Assembly (NCBI GenBank): GCA_900547125.1
Contig: URFU01000041.1
Coordinates: 1 to 15,920, forward strand
From: an uncultured Collinsella sp.
GTDB lineage: Bacteria; Actinomycetota; Coriobacteriia; Coriobacteriales; Coriobacteriaceae
DNA: 15,920 nucleotides
Direction: 5' to 3'
Positions within the stretch are counted from its first letter, which is position 1, and each line of letters starts with the position of its first letter. A model generated the notes under the pieces. The model was not told where the DNA came from. It saw only the letters and a program-made list of their open reading frames with translations, and did not search any database. This document shows, piece by piece, positions 13,532-15,920 of this stretch. A program made the position numbers and the translations under genes.

Positions 13532-13539
13532 ACTATACT
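13532..13539. promoter_or_regulatory. Symmetric -10 shared by rnd and the lipid kinase gene
   Basis: ACTATACT contains TATACT on the plus strand (13534-13539) and TATAGT on the minus strand (13532-13537). Each is a good -10 for the gene on its side: the plus start would be near 13546, leaving a leader of about 22 nt. A TTCCCG lies 17 nt upstream of the minus -10; the plus -35 is poor. Confidence 0.5.
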
Positions 13540-13567
13540 CGGTTAGTCACAGAACGGGAACGTAAGT

Positions 13568-14485
13568 ATGCGCTGCCTTATCATCCACAACCCGGCATCG
13601 GGCCCCAGCTCAGATGAAATCTACGCGTTCACGCACGCCCTCGCGCAGGGCGGCGACGAGGTCGTGATGCGCTTTATCGGCGATGGCATGGAACCCGAGG
13701 ACGCCGTGGCAGACGTGCGCGAGTTTGCTCGCGTGGTCGTTTCGGGCGGCGACGGCACCGTCTCCAACGTGCTCGACCAGATGCGCGGGTGCGGTGTCCC
13801 CACGCTCGTCTTCCCCTCCGGCACAGCCTGCCTGTTCTTTAACAACATCGGTAATGCCCCCGAGGCAGCGGCGCTTGCCAAGGCTTGCCGCGCCGGCCGC
13901 ACGGTCAAGGTGGACATGGGTGAGCTCTTTTGGATCGACGAGAACGGTAACGAGAAGCGCCACGGCTTTATCATCATCGCCGGCTCGGGCTTCGACGCCG
14001 AGATCATGATGAAGGCCGCCCCCGCCAAAAACGACATCGGCGAGATCGCCTATTTCCTGTCGGCGCTCGCCACACCCAACCCCACGGTGGCGCATTTTAC
14101 GATTGAGCATGACGGCATTGTCGAGGAGCTCGATGGCATCTGCTGCATGGCCGGCAACACCTCGGTCATTCAAAACGACATCAACCTGTTCCCCGATTGC
14201 CGCATGAACGACGGCATGGTCGACATCGCGGTCATCGAGCCCGTAAAAACCGTCCAGCTCCTGCCCACCGTGATCACCGCCGCACTCGACCCCGCCGGCA
14301 AGGTGCTCGGCCGTCCGCAGTTCAAGATCATCCAGACCAAGGAAGCCAAGATCACCTGCACGCCGTCGCTGGGCATGCAGTTCGATGGCGAGATCATCTC
14401 CAGCAACTCGGGCGTCTTTGGTGCCCGCGCGCTTCCGCAATGCCTCGATCTCATCGTCGACGAATTCTCCCCGCTCGGAAAATAG
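13568..14485 (+). CDS. Diacylglycerol kinase-like / lipid kinase family protein
   Basis: This 305-residue protein has the LCB5/DAGK catalytic fold: IHNPASG (6-12), VVVSGGDGTVSNVLDQM (57-73, with the nucleotide-binding GGDGT), a PSGTACLFFNNIG block, IAGSGFDAEIM (137-147), and QFDGEII late in the protein, whose Glu fits the catalytic acid. Members phosphorylate diacylglycerol or related lipids at the inner face of the membrane. The block that usually reads P-x-GT-x-N-D-F-A is PSGTACLFFNN here, so the conserved Asn-Asp pair is missing; activity or substrate may differ. The RBS is weak (GGGAAC). The short membrane protein follows 9 nt after the stop, so the two are probably one operon. Confidence 0.9.
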   Translation: MRCLIIHNPASGPSSDEIYAFTHALAQGGDEVVMRFIGDGMEPEDAVADVREFARVVVSGGDGTVSNVLDQMRGCGVPTLVFPSGTACLFFNNIGNAPEAAALAKACRAGRTVKVDMGELFWIDENGNEKRHGFIIIAGSGFDAEIMMKAAPAKNDIGEIAYFLSALATPNPTVAHFTIEHDGIVEELDGICCMAGNTSVIQNDINLFPDCRMNDGMVDIAVIEPVKTVQLLPTVITAALDPAGKVLGRPQFKIIQTKEAKITCTPSLGMQFDGEIISSNSGVFGARALPQCLDLIVDEFSPLGK

Positions 14486-14494
14486 GAGGACCCC

Positions 14495-14587
14495 ATGAAC
14501 GACAACCCCCTGATTGGCTTTATCGTCATCGTCTTGGCCATGCTCGTCGGCTATGCGATTAACGTGATCCACCGCCGGAAGAAGTAA
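14495..14587 (+). CDS. Small 30-residue single-pass membrane protein
   Basis: A strong RBS (AGGAGGA, 14484-14490) sits 4 nt before the ATG. The peptide has a short polar start (MNDNP), one hydrophobic segment LIGFIVIVLAMLVGYAIN (6-23) and a basic tail HRRKK, so by the positive-inside rule the C-terminus should face the cytoplasm. It lies 9 nt after the lipid kinase gene and just before a strong terminator, so it is likely co-transcribed. Its function is not known; it might anchor or modulate the kinase at the membrane. The RBS and composition make a real gene likely. Confidence 0.75.
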   Translation: MNDNPLIGFIVIVLAMLVGYAINVIHRRKK

Positions 14588-14622
14588 TTCCACATTGGTA
14601 TGATATTCATTCAATTATCGTC

Positions 14623-14668
14623 TCCCCCGTTGTTTATGCATTTGCCAGACAGCGGGGGATTTTTCTTT
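14623..14668 (+). terminator. Strong intrinsic terminator of the lipid kinase operon
   Basis: TCCCCCGTTGTTT (14623-14635) pairs with AGACAGCGGGGGA (14647-14659) over 13 bp with two G-U pairs; TTTTTCTTT (14660-14668) follows. It is the clearest intrinsic terminator in the window. Confidence 0.9.
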
Positions 14669-14740
14669 GTGCCCCGTGCAAGGCGCTTTATTCAGATACA
14701 GTAATTGCAGGGCGTCTTTATTTAACTAAAGCTAGATAAT

Positions 14741-14848
14741 GAGTATTCTTGTCCGCTCATCGCATATTTTAGGACGCTCATCGAGTATTTCATCGAAATA
14801 GATGAATACTATTTAGACTTCCGATAGGCTAATAGATGTATTTATTAG
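14741..14848 (+). promoter_or_regulatory. AT-rich, dyad-rich control region of the C69 peptidase gene
   Basis: The whole gap 14588-14895 is non-coding apart from the terminator at its start. This part is strongly AT-rich and repetitive. CGCTCATCG occurs twice, 21 nt apart (14754 and 14775), each followed by a TATTT run. GAGTATT occurs at 14741 and 14783. AAATAG (14796-14801) and CTATTT (14809-14814) form a dyad 7 nt apart, and CTAATA (14829-14834) with TATTAG (14843-14848) another. TTAGAC (14813-14818) and TGTATT (14837-14842) could be a weak -35/-10 pair (18 nt apart) overlapping both dyads. This suggests operator control by one or more dimeric regulators, unidentified. Confidence 0.4.
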
Positions 14849-14850
14849 CT

Positions 14851-14878
14851 GAAATCCTGCACGGTTCCGTGGGGTTTC
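14851..14878 (+). promoter_or_regulatory. Leader hairpin just before the C69 peptidase RBS
   Basis: GAAATCC (14851-14857) pairs with GGGTTTC (14872-14878), with one G-U pair, and CACGG pairs with CCGTG around a 2-nt loop; a TG bulge separates the two. It ends about 7 nt before the GGGAGGG ribosome binding site and could influence translation start. Confidence 0.4.
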
Positions 14879-14895
14879 AACGGTTGGGAGGGATC

Positions 14896-15920
14896 ATGAG
14901 GTTTACTCATCCTGTCAACACGCTCAAAAAGCTCGGCTGCGGCCTTGCGTTTGGAGCAGCGGCCATCATGGCCATGCCGACTTCGGCGCTCGCCTGCACC
15001 CAGATCTACATGGGCAGCAAGCTTACGGCAGACGGCAACACGTACTACGGCCGTTCCGAGGACTTCGGTCCGCGCTATGTCAAGCACTTTGGCATTGAGC
15101 CCGCACACAAGGACGGCAACAAGTACACCTCGGTCGAGTCCGGTTTTGAGTACAAGTCCAAGGGCGCAACCTACCGCTACACCTTCGTTCGCGACAACCC
15201 CTCTCAGTGGGAAGATCGCTACGACGCATATTCCGAGGCTGGCATCAACGAGAAGGGCGTTTCCTGCTCTGCCACGCTGAGCACCTCCTATAACGAGAAG
15301 GCCGAAGAGGCCGATCCCATCACCGAGGAGACTGGCATTGGCGAGTACAGCTATGCCAGCGTCATCCTGGGCGAGAGTGCCACGGCCCGCGAGGGCGTCG
15401 AGCTCATCGGCAGCCTGATCGACGAGCAGGGCGTCTGCTCCAACGACCAGATCATCATCGCCGACAGCACCGAGACCTGGCTGTTCGCCGCGCTTTCCGG
15501 CCATCAGTGGATTGCTATGAAGCTCGCCGATGACATCGCCTCGCTCAACCCCAACATCGGCAACCTCACCTATAACGTAGACCTCGATGACACCGAGAAC
15601 TGTCTCCATTCCGAGGGCATCGAGTCCATGCCCAAGGAGAAGGGCTTTGCCGAGTACACCGACGGCAAGTTCGACGTCGCCAAAACCTACGGCGAGGAGA
15701 TCGGCGAGGCCGGTATGCACCAGTGGTCGCGCTATATCCAGGGTCGCGATTACTTCATGGCCCCGCTGGCTGAAGGCACTGACTACGAGATCGTGAAGGA
15801 CGAGCGTGAAGATGCTCGCGCCACGACCGGCGCCCTGGTCCACGAGATGCAGCCGCTGTTCTTCCAGCCCGGCAAGTCCGACTGGAACACCTTCGAGATG
15901 ATCCGTTCCTTCGCCGCCCG
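14896..15920 (+). CDS. Secreted C69-family dipeptidase (5' part)
   Basis: 341 codons are open from the ATG to the window end with no stop; the family usually runs to about 500-600 residues. An N-terminal signal peptide is clear: basic MRFTHPVNTLKK, a hydrophobic stretch to about residue 28, then TSALA, with C34 directly after. The next residues, CTQIYMGSKLTADGNTYYGR, are the classical start of the C69 (dipeptidase A-type, Ntn-hydrolase) fold, where the N-terminal Cys is the nucleophile. So removing the signal peptide both exports and activates the enzyme. RSEDFG (50-55) follows as in the family. GGGAGGG lies 5-9 nt before the ATG. It probably takes dipeptides outside the membrane. The C-terminus cannot be judged. 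Confidence 0.93.
   Translation, partial: MRFTHPVNTLKKLGCGLAFGAAAIMAMPTSALACTQIYMGSKLTADGNTYYGRSEDFGPRYVKHFGIEPAHKDGNKYTSVESGFEYKSKGATYRYTFVRDNPSQWEDRYDAYSEAGINEKGVSCSATLSTSYNEKAEEADPITEETGIGEYSYASVILGESATAREGVELIGSLIDEQGVCSNDQIIIADSTETWLFAALSGHQWIAMKLADDIASLNPNIGNLTYNVDLDDTENCLHSEGIESMPKEKGFAEYTDGKFDVAKTYGEEIGEAGMHQWSRYIQGRDYFMAPLAEGTDYEIVKDEREDARATTGALVHEMQPLFFQPGKSDWNTFEMIRSFAA

Overview
The window looks like chromosomal DNA of a high-GC anaerobic actinobacterium of the Coriobacteriia, most like Collinsella. This is inferred from codon use, from fermentative acetate genes (pta and two ackA copies), from an actinobacterial-type RNase D with an HRDC domain, and from a secreted C69 dipeptidase. 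No rRNA, tRNA, CRISPR array or transposase is visible.

Layout. 1-138 is the 3' end of a plus-strand gene. 139-511 is non-coding and holds two long hairpin elements. 512-2717 is a minus-strand pair, UDP-galactopyranose mutase (glf) followed by an overlapping family 2 glycosyltransferase, probably for galactofuranose-containing surface glycan. Divergent from glf is pta (2949-3929, plus). It ends in a third long hairpin and converges on two tandem minus-strand acetate kinase genes (4278-5456 and 5621-6799). Pta makes acetyl phosphate from acetyl-CoA and AckA turns it into acetate and ATP, so 2949-6799 is a dispersed acetate module rather than the usual ackA-pta operon. 6902-9090 (minus) is a visibly AT-richer pair, a LysR-type regulator followed by an MFS transporter, that looks like a later arrival. 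9132-11304 (minus) carries xseA, xseB (exonuclease VII) and a HIT-family hydrolase. 11393-12097 is a membrane zinc peptidase of the YugP type, and 12336-13469 is RNase D. Divergent from it are a diacylglycerol/lipid kinase-like protein and a 30-residue membrane peptide (13568-14587, plus) that end at a strong intrinsic terminator. An AT-rich, repeat-rich promoter region (14670-14895) precedes a secreted C69 peptidase that runs off the window.

The most unusual signal is a set of long hairpins (151-275, 370-479, 3945-4071). Each lies 12-32 nt past a stop codon, in the same orientation as the gene it follows. The first two share a core of about 50 nt whose stem bases covary, while their outer arms are unrelated in sequence yet self-complementary. 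The third shares short boxes and the same geometry. A fourth hairpin (12190-12287) has a similar plan without shared sequence. They lack U-tracts and do not look like ordinary terminators.
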